Below, in pieces: positions 8,965-17,469 of a stretch of 64,000 nt of DNA. The position numbers and the translations under genes are program-made. The notes under the pieces are model-generated. The model saw nothing but the letters and a program-made list of their open reading frames with translations. It did not search any database and was not told the DNA's origin. Positions within the stretch are counted from its first letter, which is position 1; every line of letters begins with the position of its first letter. The stretch comes from Anaerolineaceae bacterium. GTDB lineage: Bacteria > Chloroflexota > Anaerolineae > Promineifilales > Promineifilaceae. The stretch is from assembly GCA_002699125.1 (NCBI GenBank), contig PABI01000184.1:1-64000 (forward strand). Reading direction: 5' to 3'.

Positions 8965-9972
8965 ATGAGCGTCATTCGTCCGGATTTGCCTTTGCTTGAT
9001 TTGCACCGCCACCTGGATGGCAGCGTGCGGCTGGAGACGATTTTGGAAGTGGGCTTGCAGCATAATTTGCCCTTGCCGGCGCGGGATTTGGAAGGGTTAC
9101 GGCCGTACGTCCAGGTCACCACGCCCCAACCGGACATCCTCGCCTTTTTTGCCAAGTTTGAATGGCAGGTGGGCATCCTGGTGAACTACGACGTTTGCCG
9201 CCGCGTGGCGTACGAAAACGTGCAAGACGCCCAGCGTGAAGGGATTGATTACATCGAGCTGCGCTTTAGCCCCTGGTTTATGGCCGAGCCAAACGAGTTA
9301 AATCCCGCAGGTGTCGTGGAAGCGGTGGCGGATGGCGTGGCCACCGGGCAGCGCGATTTTGGCGTGCGGGCCAACCTCATCGGTATTATCAGCCGCACCT
9401 ACGGACCAGAAGTGGGGCAGCAGGAGCTGGAGGCCTTGCTCACCCAGCGGGATCACCTGGTGGCGCTGGATCTGGCGGGGGACGAGAAAAATTTTCCCGG
9501 CGAATGGTTTGTCGATCATTTCAGGCAGGGCCGAGAGGCAGGCTGGCAAATCACGGTTCATGCCGGAGAAGCTGGCGGCAGCCAAAGCATCTGGCAGGCC
9601 ATCCGTGAGCTGGGCGCGACGCGCATCGGCCATGCCGTCCGCGCCGTGGATGATCCGGCGTTGTTGGACCATCTGGTGGAAAATCGCATTGGTGTGGAAA
9701 CGAACCTGACGAGCAACGTGCAAACCAGCACCGTGCCCGGCTACGCCAGCCATCCGTTGAAAACAATGCTGGAACACGACATCCTGGCTACCATTAACAC
9801 GGACGATCCGGGCATCAGTGCGATTGATTTGCCTTTTGAGTATGCGGTTGCTGTGGAGAAGGCTGGTCTAAGCCAGAAACAGGCAGCGCAGGCACAACAA
9901 AATGCGTTGGACATCGCATTTTTGTCAGCAGCCGAGAAGGAGGCACTGTGGGCCAAAAAGCAGCTGGTATGA
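8965..9972 (+). CDS. adenosine deaminase
   Basis: A 335-residue cytoplasmic purine-salvage enzyme of the ADA/AMP-deaminase family (adenosine to inosine). All zinc and catalytic signatures are visible: LDLHRHLDGS at residues 12-21 (two His ligands), HAGEAGG (His ligand and catalytic Glu), GHAVRA, and NTDDPGIS (Asp ligand). A role as adenine deaminase, a close sister family, cannot be excluded from the motifs alone. Confidence 0.9.
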   Translation: MSVIRPDLPLLDLHRHLDGSVRLETILEVGLQHNLPLPARDLEGLRPYVQVTTPQPDILAFFAKFEWQVGILVNYDVCRRVAYENVQDAQREGIDYIELRFSPWFMAEPNELNPAGVVEAVADGVATGQRDFGVRANLIGIISRTYGPEVGQQELEALLTQRDHLVALDLAGDEKNFPGEWFVDHFRQGREAGWQITVHAGEAGGSQSIWQAIRELGATRIGHAVRAVDDPALLDHLVENRIGVETNLTSNVQTSTVPGYASHPLKTMLEHDILATINTDDPGISAIDLPFEYAVAVEKAGLSQKQAAQAQQNALDIAFLSAAEKEALWAKKQLV

Positions 9973-10123
9973 AAGTGAAGTTAATAAAGATGGTTCGCTG
10001 GTACCATTTTCTTGTGAAACGCTAGAATTGGATTCGCATCATGGGATATGATGAGGATTATTTGTAGAATGATCAGACCTCATGGGGGATGTGTCACGTG
10101 CATTATGATTCACCGGGAAAACG

Positions 10124-13100
10124 ATGAGTAAGATTCAACCTATATCGCTTATGCTGGCGGAACAGGTCCAGGACCAGGAGCTCAAGCGCGGCTATCAGCT
10201 GGGGATTTATACACTGCTGGAGCAGATCGGGCGCGGCGGTGAAGCAGTTGTCTGGTCTGGGTTTGACAATGTGCGCAAGCGTATTGTGGCTGTGAAGGTC
10301 ATTTCTACGGTTAGTAATGATCCTGCTGCTGCCTCCATGGTGCCTGCCAACTTTGAGCGAGAGGTGCATCTTGTTGCCAGTTTGGAACATCCCCATATTT
10401 TGCCCATGTATGAATTTGGCATGGCGGATACCTTTTCTTATTTTGTGATGGCGTACAAGGGAATGGGGACGCTGGTCAGGCGAATTAACCATGGACCGTT
10501 GTCGTTATTAGAGGTGGCCCAGACGGCCCGGGAAGTCCTGTCGGCACTGTTTTATTTGCACCAGCGCGGCATTGTGCATCGGGATATTAAGCCAAGCAAT
10601 ATTTTGCTGGACAGCCAGCGGCGCACATACTTGGCTGATTTTGGTTTGGCGAAGGAGCTGAGCCAAAGCACGATGGTGCTGCACACAGGGCGCGGCACTG
10701 GTCCTTATGCGCCCTATGAGCAGCAAACGTACAACAGCATTACGCAGCAGTCGGATATTTACAGCCTGGGCGTGGTGCTTTATGAGATGTTGGCCGGGCA
10801 GCTCCCCTGGGGCGGGCAGTTTAGCCTGGCGACGCTGCAAAGTGGCGAAAACGAGGTGCTGCCCGATGCGTCTGTGCATAATTCTGAAGTGACGGCCGAA
10901 TTAACGGCCGTTCTGCGCAAATTCACCCACTTCCGCTGGCAAGATCGCCCACAAACGGCCGAAGCCGCCTACGCACTGCTTTATGAAGCGCTGCCAGTAG
11001 CGGTACAGTCGGTTGTTGGACGAAACCTGCATATGGAAAAAGTGGAGGAGAAAAAAAGTTGGGCGCAAGATGTAACCTTTTTGCTGGAAACTCACCAGAC
11101 AGGCTGGCAGCCGGATCGTAAATTTCCCCTTGGTTTAACCCATCTGGCATTTTTGACTGCCTATTATGAACATGCCCCGCTGCCGGAGGATGAATCGGTA
11201 CAGCAATTTTTGCTGCGTGGCACATTGGTGCATGATTACAATCTGTCGCAGTGGTGGCGCAAAACCGAAGTTCCGGCGCTGCGCTGGCGAGCGAGCATCG
11301 AAGCGCTGGCCAGTGAAGATGAGGAAGTCATGGCGCGGGCGTTGGGGCTGCTGCTGCGCGAGCCTAAAGGCGATGTGCAGCTTACGTCGGCGGCAACTGC
11401 CTCGTTAGAGAAGCTGGTTGATCTGGCGGCAACGTCTGGCGAATGGCGCGTGCGGCGTGATGCTTTGAATGTGCTGGCCCATCTGCTGCCTGTGGCTGCG
11501 GCATGGCAGGCGGTTGGTATTTCAAAAGAAGGAGATACCCGGCTGGCCCATTTAGCCCTGGAGGAAAGTACGCAGGGCAAATTGGCCGTGGGCATTATCG
11601 GTAGGTTACGCAGCGAAACGGCCGTGCAAACCCTGGTCGAAGCCTACGATGCAGGTGACTCTGATGTGGCTCTGGCAATATTGCGCCAAATTCAGCAGGA
11701 AGTGGGCAGCTTGTCGCCGACCATCCCGGCGCATATTCGTGCCCGCCTGCGCTGGCAGCGGCTTAAAGAGCAGCTGTTAGAAGACCAGGAAGGGTTGTCG
11801 CTGGCCCGAAGTCTGTTGGGATTAGGTGCGGGCGTGTTGATGAGCCTGCTCTTTGTGTTTGGCTACTTTTCGCTGCCAGCGGCGCAGATGCAAGATATGC
11901 TGCTGGTGCCGTATCCGGTGAGTGACATTGTTACGATTGTGGAAGTCAATGATGCCAGTTTGGCGCAGTACGGCCGTTGGGATCAATGGCCACGCTCGCT
12001 GCATGCACAGCTCATCGAGCAGCTTGAAGCTGCCGGGGCGCAAACCATTGTGTTTGACTTTGTTTTTGAGGCAGACACGGCCAATGATGCCGCGCTGGCG
12101 GAGGCGATGGGTACGGCCGGCAACGTGGTGCAGCCGGTGCTGGTTCAGGGAGATGCATTTCATGATCTGGAAGGCCGGCTGCGGTACAACGGTGCGATTT
12201 TGCCCCAGCCGGAACTGGTTACGGCTGGGGCGTCGCTGGGGCACACGGGCATTTTGCACGATGAGGATGGCTATATTCGCTGGGTGCCTACGCTGATTTT
12301 GGTTGAGGAACGGCCGTATGAAAGCATGGCCATGGCCGCGCTGCGCAATTATTTAGGCATTGATTCGTCGGGGAATGGTGCGGTGGAAAACGGCCGTTTG
12401 TCGGTGGCCGGGCGTCAAATCCCGGTGGATGAAAATGGTGCTATGCGCATTTATTACGCTGGTCCACCAGCTGAAGCTGAGGAAATGACTTTTACAATGG
12501 TGCCTTACCAGGACGTGCTGGCGGGCACCGTTCCGGCCGAACTGCTGCGCGACAAAATTGTGCTGGTGGGCATCACGGCTACGGCCGAGCCAGATCGTTA
12601 CCAGACGCCGGTGAGTGACGGCCGTCCGATGTATGGTGTGGAAATCTTGGCCAATGTCATCGAATCGATCTGGTCTGAACGGTTTATTCGTGTGCCAGGA
12701 ACGGCCGTTAGCGTACTCATCTTGCTGGGTCTGGGATTAATGGTGGGATTGGTTTGCGTGCGCCCCGTTTCCGGGTTGGTTTTTGCGTTGAGTATTGCGG
12801 CCGTCTATTTTTTGCTGGTTAGTGGGCTTTTTGATGCTACCGGATTGATGCTTGATTTGTATTTTCCTTTTGTCACCATTTTTCTGAGCTATTTAATGGT
12901 GACCGCTTATCGCTATTCGGTGGAAGTGCGCCGCCGGCGGGAAATTTTAGGGCTTTTTGCCAGCAGTGTGACGCCGGCAGTGGCGCAAGCCACCATTGAC
13001 GCCATTAAGCAAGGCAAGATTGATCTCAATGGACAGGAGCAAATGTTAACTGTGCTGCTGGTAGAAATGCGGGGCCAGGCTGAATATGCCGCCAACCATG

Positions 13101-13618
13101 ACCCGATGGATGTTTTGGCAATGCTGACCCATTTTCGTAACAAAGTAGTACAGACTATCCTCTCTTTTGAAGGGACCGTCATTCGTTCTGAGCAGGGGGA
13201 GACGATGGCTGTGTTTAATGCGCCTTTGAGCCAGCCCGACCATGCCTGGCGGGCCGTTCAGGTTGCGCAAACCATTCAAGAAGAAATAGAACAGTATCAT
13301 CAATCGCTGCCTGAAGATCATCCACACCGAGAGATCGCTTTTGCCTTTGGCGTGAATACAGGTCGGGCCATTGTGGGATATGAAGGTCCTGGAGGGCCTA
13401 ATTCGTTAACGGTTTTAGGGGATGTAGTTGATTTGGCCGGCCATATCATTGCTGCGGCCGATGCCGGACAGATTTTTCTGGGGGAACAGACTTTTACAGA
13501 AACAACGGATCAGGTGGAAGCTGTTCCGCAAAAGCCTTTGTACATTAAGGATCGGCCAACGGCCGTTGCCGTTTACGCGATTGTTCGTCCCAAAAATGAA
13601 GAAGAAATATGGCCGTGA
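10124..13618 (+). CDS. Ser/Thr protein kinase - CHASE2 - class III cyclase fusion, cyclase degenerate
   Basis: A 1164-residue membrane signalling protein. Residues about 27-290 are a Hanks-type kinase with intact Lys58 (VAVKVI), HRDIKPSN with catalytic Asp154, and Asp172 of DFG. Residues about 310-560 look helical and HEAT-like. A membrane helix near 565-585 (GLGAGVLMSLLFVFGYF) leads to an extracellular CHASE2 sensor (starting VSDIVTIVEVNDASL, with TIVFDFVFE), then three helices near 863-925, then a class III nucleotide cyclase fold. The cyclase lacks the key residues: the two metal Asp are Glu981 (EMRG) and Glu1026 (QGETMAVF), and the transition-state Asn/Arg pair is Asp1103/His1107 (VVDLAGH). 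It is therefore probably a non-catalytic binding domain on an active kinase. Confidence 0.88.
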   Translation: MSKIQPISLMLAEQVQDQELKRGYQLGIYTLLEQIGRGGEAVVWSGFDNVRKRIVAVKVISTVSNDPAAASMVPANFEREVHLVASLEHPHILPMYEFGMADTFSYFVMAYKGMGTLVRRINHGPLSLLEVAQTAREVLSALFYLHQRGIVHRDIKPSNILLDSQRRTYLADFGLAKELSQSTMVLHTGRGTGPYAPYEQQTYNSITQQSDIYSLGVVLYEMLAGQLPWGGQFSLATLQSGENEVLPDASVHNSEVTAELTAVLRKFTHFRWQDRPQTAEAAYALLYEALPVAVQSVVGRNLHMEKVEEKKSWAQDVTFLLETHQTGWQPDRKFPLGLTHLAFLTAYYEHAPLPEDESVQQFLLRGTLVHDYNLSQWWRKTEVPALRWRASIEALASEDEEVMARALGLLLREPKGDVQLTSAATASLEKLVDLAATSGEWRVRRDALNVLAHLLPVAAAWQAVGISKEGDTRLAHLALEESTQGKLAVGIIGRLRSETAVQTLVEAYDAGDSDVALAILRQIQQEVGSLSPTIPAHIRARLRWQRLKEQLLEDQEGLSLARSLLGLGAGVLMSLLFVFGYFSLPAAQMQDMLLVPYPVSDIVTIVEVNDASLAQYGRWDQWPRSLHAQLIEQLEAAGAQTIVFDFVFEADTANDAALAEAMGTAGNVVQPVLVQGDAFHDLEGRLRYNGAILPQPELVTAGASLGHTGILHDEDGYIRWVPTLILVEERPYESMAMAALRNYLGIDSSGNGAVENGRLSVAGRQIPVDENGAMRIYYAGPPAEAEEMTFTMVPYQDVLAGTVPAELLRDKIVLVGITATAEPDRYQTPVSDGRPMYGVEILANVIESIWSERFIRVPGTAVSVLILLGLGLMVGLVCVRPVSGLVFALSIAAVYFLLVSGLFDATGLMLDLYFPFVTIFLSYLMVTAYRYSVEVRRRREILGLFASSVTPAVAQATIDAIKQGKIDLNGQEQMLTVLLVEMRGQAEYAANHDPMDVLAMLTHFRNKVVQTILSFEGTVIRSEQGETMAVFNAPLSQPDHAWRAVQVAQTIQEEIEQYHQSLPEDHPHREIAFAFGVNTGRAIVGYEGPGGPNSLTVLGDVVDLAGHIIAAADAGQIFLGEQTFTETTDQVEAVPQKPLYIKDRPTAVAVYAIVRPKNEEEIWP

Positions 13619-13650
13619 AAAAGATAGATCCTACATTTTCCACGGCCGTT
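13612..13650 (+). terminator. hairpin terminator after the kinase gene
   Basis: GGCCGTGAAAA and TTTTCCACGGCC pair across a short loop (one bulged base) and are followed by TTTTT. The right arm is built from one ACGGCCGT octamer. Confidence 0.5.
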
Positions 13651-13715
13651 TTTGCATGCGTTTTTAATTGTCCGTGTAAAGTGCGATGATTAACGGCTTT
13701 TAATCGAGGTGCAAA

Positions 13716-15215
13716 CTACGGTTTGCCGCCCCCGTTACCGCCACTGTTTCCACCGGCATTCCCACTGTTACCACCGGCGTTGCCGCTGTTTCCACCAGCG
13801 TTGCCATTATTGTCACTGCTGTCATTGTCGCCGTCGTCACTCTCGCCGCCGTCAGAAGTCGATTCTGAAGAGCAAGCTCCTTGCTCATCGCCATGTGCCA
13901 GGTGATCGGCCAGAGAATCGGCGTCAATTTCAATGGTTACCCCTTTGGATTCATCGCCAGCGGGATAGTGACAGATGACAATTTTAGACGTATTGTCACT
14001 ATCCGGGTCTGTTTGCCCAGGTGGTGGGCCATCGCCTTCAGGGGGATCACCTTCGCCGGGAACCTCGGTAGGGGTATTGCCGGGCACTTGTTCTGGTGGT
14101 CCTTCGGCTTGATCGGTTGGCTCTATGTCGTCCTCTTCAGTGGATGTAGGAACGGCCGTTGGCGTTTCCGTTGGTGTTTTTGTGGCCGTAGATGTCGCTG
14201 TGGGTTCTGGCGTGTTTGTTGGTGTGTTGGTTGGCCGTGCGGTGGGTTCAGCCGGGGGCGCGTTCTGCGGCACCACGTTTAGTTCCTGGCCAAGTACGGC
14301 CGTTACCTGGAAACCTGCTTCTACATCAACCGATTGGCCTTCCATGGCTACCCGGACGACACCCTCATCCACGACGATGTGAGATATTTCGGCCGTTTGT
14401 ACTTCAACGGTAAATACGGTTCCGCGTACCGATGCGGTGGAGGAGGGTGTTTTTATTTCAAACGCATCATCGCTGCGCAGCAGGCGTACAACCCGGTTTA
14501 ACGTTTTTCCCGAGAGCAAATTAAATCGCGCGCGATAACTATCATCACCGGTCGCCAGTTCACTTACGGCCAGTGTGGTACCACCAAATAGATCGACGGT
14601 GCTGCCATCTTGCAGCCGCAGCTGCGCCGAGGCGTTTTCATTCAGGCGAATGGTATCCCCTTCACGAACCGTGACGGCTTCTCCGGTGGACACGGCCGTT
14701 TCTGCCGAACTGGCAAAAATGGCTCCGCCTGCCTGGTTAACCACCACTTCTCCAGCGGATACAACCAGCGTTGCTTCTGATCCACCGGGCTGGGCCATCA
14801 CAAAAGCACCCAGAATAAGCACCAGCAAGGCGGCGAGGCCAAAAGCCCAGGTACGTCGTTTCAACATAAAAAAGTTCCCCTTCCGTTTGCGGATTGGCTT
14901 ACGGATTGGTTCTACGCGTTGAACCGAGGGTTTCTTTATGGATAAGCCTTTCTTGGCGCAGTCCATAAAATGGAGCAGCACCATGCGATTGATGCCAGAA
15001 TAACCGGCGATTTGGGCCACGTCTTGCGTAAAATACGCTTCGCGCGGCTGTTTGCATAGGGCCAATTTAGCTAACTGGGGTGGCTCAATTTTCAAGATGG
15101 TTGCCACCTGTTCCCAGCCGATGTTGTCCTGTTTGGCTTGCTGGTCAACCAGGTAGGCCATAAAAGATGTATCTGCTGCGGCTCGTTTGGCTAATTCAAA
15201 TAATGGTTGCGTCAT
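13716..15215 (-). CDS. FecR-domain transmembrane protein with N-terminal cytoplasmic domain
   Basis: A 499-residue protein probably acting as a transmembrane sensor or anti-sigma partner for the sigma factor encoded just upstream. Residues 1-115 are a cytoplasmic helical domain (HTH-like segment near 50-80, then Lys/Arg-rich). One membrane helix follows (AFGLAALLVLILGAFVMA), then a FecR domain (GDTIRLNENASAQLRL, DLFGGTTLAVSE, FEIKTPSSTASVRGTVF), a Thr/Pro/Glu-rich linker, and a segment with CHYP and DHLAHGDEQGAC. The end is a Gly-Asn-Ser-Ala repeat of about 7 residues. An internal Met before the helix also has a Shine-Dalgarno-like AAGGGGAA, so a short form is possible. It shares the FecR and C-terminal parts with the 16150-17322 gene. 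Confidence 0.85.
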   Translation of the reverse strand: MTQPLFELAKRAAADTSFMAYLVDQQAKQDNIGWEQVATILKIEPPQLAKLALCKQPREAYFTQDVAQIAGYSGINRMVLLHFMDCAKKGLSIKKPSVQRVEPIRKPIRKRKGNFFMLKRRTWAFGLAALLVLILGAFVMAQPGGSEATLVVSAGEVVVNQAGGAIFASSAETAVSTGEAVTVREGDTIRLNENASAQLRLQDGSTVDLFGGTTLAVSELATGDDSYRARFNLLSGKTLNRVVRLLRSDDAFEIKTPSSTASVRGTVFTVEVQTAEISHIVVDEGVVRVAMEGQSVDVEAGFQVTAVLGQELNVVPQNAPPAEPTARPTNTPTNTPEPTATSTATKTPTETPTAVPTSTEEDDIEPTDQAEGPPEQVPGNTPTEVPGEGDPPEGDGPPPGQTDPDSDNTSKIVICHYPAGDESKGVTIEIDADSLADHLAHGDEQGACSSESTSDGGESDDGDNDSSDNNGNAGGNSGNAGGNSGNAGGNSGGNGGGKP

Positions 15216-15350
15216 CTTGGTTCCCTCGGTCAGATTATGAAAGTTGCTTTTTCTAGCCCCTTCTATTACTTAGTACCGAAGTCAGTGGCAAAGTTCGACA
15301 AATTGATAGGAATTTTTTGGGGAGTTATTATTTTTGATGCAATCAAGGGG

Positions 15351-15986
15351 CTAATTTTGTTGGCGGTTTACATAACGAGTGAGTTTTTTGGTGAGGCGAT
15401 CTTTAGCTCTTTTCACTTCCCGTCGTTGTTCGGCTACCGGCTGGGTTAAGAGCTGCATTATTTCGGCGTAGGGTTCTGTTTCACGCACGCCATTTAGCAT
15501 GAGCAGGAAAAGCTGTCGGTCGGTGGTGTCGAGTTCTGCTTCGAATTGGCGCAGCATGGTATGTTTGCCTGAATCGCCATTGTCTAGCCATTGCTCCAGG
15601 TAAAACGGTTCAGATTCCAGTCCTGCTTCTGTGACCAGCTGGCTTTGAATGGCCGGTTCATCGATGTCTAACAACGGCCGTTTCTGCCGGTTGCTGCGGT
15701 CGATGGCGTTGAGCAGATCGTGCCGGGCGGCCATGCGCAGGTAAGCAAACAAGGTGAGCTTCTCGGGATCATACTTTTCAGGAGCGGTGTGGTAGGTAAG
15801 CAGGCTGTCGATTGCGGCCGTTTCATGCAAATGAACCTCCACCTGCCGAAACTCGCGCTGCAGGAACTCAATGAGATGCGGCAAAGCCAATTCAGACAGC
15901 TGGGCAAAAGCTGTTGGGCTGTCTTCATTCACGATCTGTTGATGCTTCTGGAGCTGCCAGTGGCGCGATGGTTCAGAAGCAGGCAT
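15351..15986 (-). CDS. ECF-like RNA polymerase sigma factor
   Basis: A 211-residue sigma-70-family protein. Residues about 20-110 match region 2, with the core-binding and -10-recognition part PEKLTLFAYLRMAARHDLLN and the basic RSNRQKR. Residues about 150-211 resemble region 4 (LTQPVAEQRREVKRAKDRLTKKLTRY). The acidic linker between them is unusual. GGAGG lies seven bases before the ATG. It is sandwiched between two FecR genes on the same strand, the standard context for cell-surface signalling, so the FecR proteins are the likely regulators. Its own promoter (16023-16053) is nearly the same as that of the upstream FecR gene, which suggests a shared regulator, possibly itself. Confidence 0.78.
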   Translation of the reverse strand: MPASEPSRHWQLQKHQQIVNEDSPTAFAQLSELALPHLIEFLQREFRQVEVHLHETAAIDSLLTYHTAPEKYDPEKLTLFAYLRMAARHDLLNAIDRSNRQKRPLLDIDEPAIQSQLVTEAGLESEPFYLEQWLDNGDSGKHTMLRQFEAELDTTDRQLFLLMLNGVRETEPYAEIMQLLTQPVAEQRREVKRAKDRLTKKLTRYVNRQQN

Positions 15987-16022
15987 GAATATCCTCCGAC
16001 GGTACCGCGTTATTTACCGCAC

Positions 16023-16053
16023 AGTATAGCAATTAATGAGCTTTTTAGGGCAA
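16023..16053 (-). promoter_or_regulatory. promoter of the sigma factor gene (copy 2 of a duplicated promoter)
   Basis: On the minus strand TTGCCC (16053-16048) and TATACT (16028-16023) are separated by 19 bases. The flanks TCCTATTG upstream and TTAATTGCTATACTGT are matched by the promoter of the FecR gene at 17408-17438 with the same spacing. Confidence 0.6.
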
Positions 16054-16149
16054 ATGGCAATAGGAAGATTGGCAAAATTCTCGCGATCTTAACAATGGTT
16101 TCAAAGGATATCTACTTATGGCAGCGGCTTTTCTACGGAAGGTGTGCTA

Positions 16150-17322
16150 TTAGGGGCAAGGTCCCAGTGTGTCGCCGTGGGCTAAATGTGCGGCTACGGC
16201 ACTGGCGTCCACTTCAATTGTAGTGCCCTTGTGACAAATCACGACTTTGTCCTCCGTCGTTGGTGTGTTGGTTGGTGGTGGCGGGGCTGGCGTATTCGTT
16301 GGCGGAGGAATTGGCGTATTGGTCGGTGCTGGGAGAGCAGTGTTGGTCGGTGCTGAGAGGGGGGTGCTGGTGGGTATGGTTGCGGTTGTAGGAGACGGGA
16401 TGCTTGCCGGGGTGTTGACAGATGTAGCGACCGGCGAGCTGTTGGGTGGAGCGGTTGGTGCAGTCGTGGACGGGGATACGGCCGTGGCGGTAGCGGTAAT
16501 ATCTTCACCTTCATCCGGGGTTAAAGTTACGGCTGGTGTTTCGCTATTTTTGGCGGTGTCACTGGTGCTGGCACTATTTTCAGGCACCGGCGTGACAGAT
16601 ACATTGTCCTCCGGCTGGTTGTTGGTTGTAGTGGGAACGGCCGTATTCTCTTCTGCTGCCGCGGCGGTGGGATTGGGATCAGGCTGCGGTGTATTGTTTG
16701 GTGGCGTCGTGTTTGTCTCACTTGGTGCAACTTGCAGCGGCTGGCCGATAACGGCCGTAACCGCAAAGCCAGCCGTCACATCCACAGCCTGATCAGCCAT
16801 AGTGACCTGGACGATACCTTCTTCTACCGCGAAATAAGTTTCCTCGCTGCTGATCACTTCAACGGTGAACCTGGTACCGCGCACAGATGCTGTGGAGGAA
16901 GGTGTTTTGATCTCAAAGCTGTCGTTGGGGCGCAGCAAGCGCACCACCTGGCTTAAGGCCCTCCCGGTTAGCAAGCTAAAGCGGGCGCGGTAGCTGAGTT
17001 CATTGCTAACCAATTCGGAAATGCTCAAGGTGGTTCCACCAGCGAGGTCAATGGTGCTGCCGTCTTTTAAGCGGAGCTGTGCGGCGGCCGTTTCGGCCAG
17101 TTGAATCGTGTCCCCTTCACGCACGGTTACAGCTTCTCCGGCAGATACGGCCGTGTCTGCTGAAGTGGCAAAAAACGTTCCCTGGCCTTGGTTTACAACC
17201 GCCTGGCCTGTTGAAACCACCAACGTTGCCTCGGCCCCACCTGATTGGGCCATGACAAAGGTTGCTAGAACCAGCAAAAGCAGGGCTGCTAATCCAATCG
17301 TTCTAGCACGCATATTGACCAT
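16150..17322 (-). CDS. FecR-domain protein, single-span, without cytoplasmic domain
   Basis: A 390-residue paralogue of the 13716-15215 product. It starts with a signal/anchor helix (TIGLAALLLLVLATFVMA), then a FecR domain (GDTIQLAETAAAQLRL, FEIKTPSSTASVRGTRF), then a long Thr/Pro/Asn-rich linker and a C-terminal segment with ICHKGTTIEVD and AHLAHGDTLGPC. The ATG at 17322 has AAGGAA at proper distance; a GTG at 17346 would add eight residues. It lacks the N-terminal cytoplasmic domain of its paralogue, so it cannot contact a cytoplasmic sigma factor in the same way. It may be a surface-exposed ligand or decoy in the same signalling system. Confidence 0.82.
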   Translation of the reverse strand: MVNMRARTIGLAALLLLVLATFVMAQSGGAEATLVVSTGQAVVNQGQGTFFATSADTAVSAGEAVTVREGDTIQLAETAAAQLRLKDGSTIDLAGGTTLSISELVSNELSYRARFSLLTGRALSQVVRLLRPNDSFEIKTPSSTASVRGTRFTVEVISSEETYFAVEEGIVQVTMADQAVDVTAGFAVTAVIGQPLQVAPSETNTTPPNNTPQPDPNPTAAAAEENTAVPTTTNNQPEDNVSVTPVPENSASTSDTAKNSETPAVTLTPDEGEDITATATAVSPSTTAPTAPPNSSPVATSVNTPASIPSPTTATIPTSTPLSAPTNTALPAPTNTPIPPPTNTPAPPPPTNTPTTEDKVVICHKGTTIEVDASAVAAHLAHGDTLGPCP

Positions 17323-17407
17323 GAAGATAGTTTCCTTACCTCGCACCAGTTTAGCTTTGGCAACTGGCTTGCTCTGTTTCCAGGCGTTCTTCGTTTGAAT
17401 ATTCTAC

Positions 17408-17438
17408 AGTATAGCAGTTAACGATCTTTTGGGAGCAA
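17408..17438 (-). promoter_or_regulatory. promoter of the FecR gene (copy 1 of a duplicated promoter)
   Basis: On the minus strand TTGCTC (17438-17433) and TATACT (17413-17408) have a 19-base spacer. Compare the copy at 16023-16053: TCCTATTG, an AAAA run and TTAA-TGCTATACTGT are conserved in both. Confidence 0.6.
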
Positions 17439-17469
17439 CTTTCAATAGGAAAATAGGGGGTGTTCTAAA

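Noticed and set aside
13716..13830. Short tandem DNA repeats that might be a CRISPR array
   Set aside because: They are degenerate in-frame repeats encoding the Gly-Asn-Ser tail of the FecR protein, with no unique spacers.
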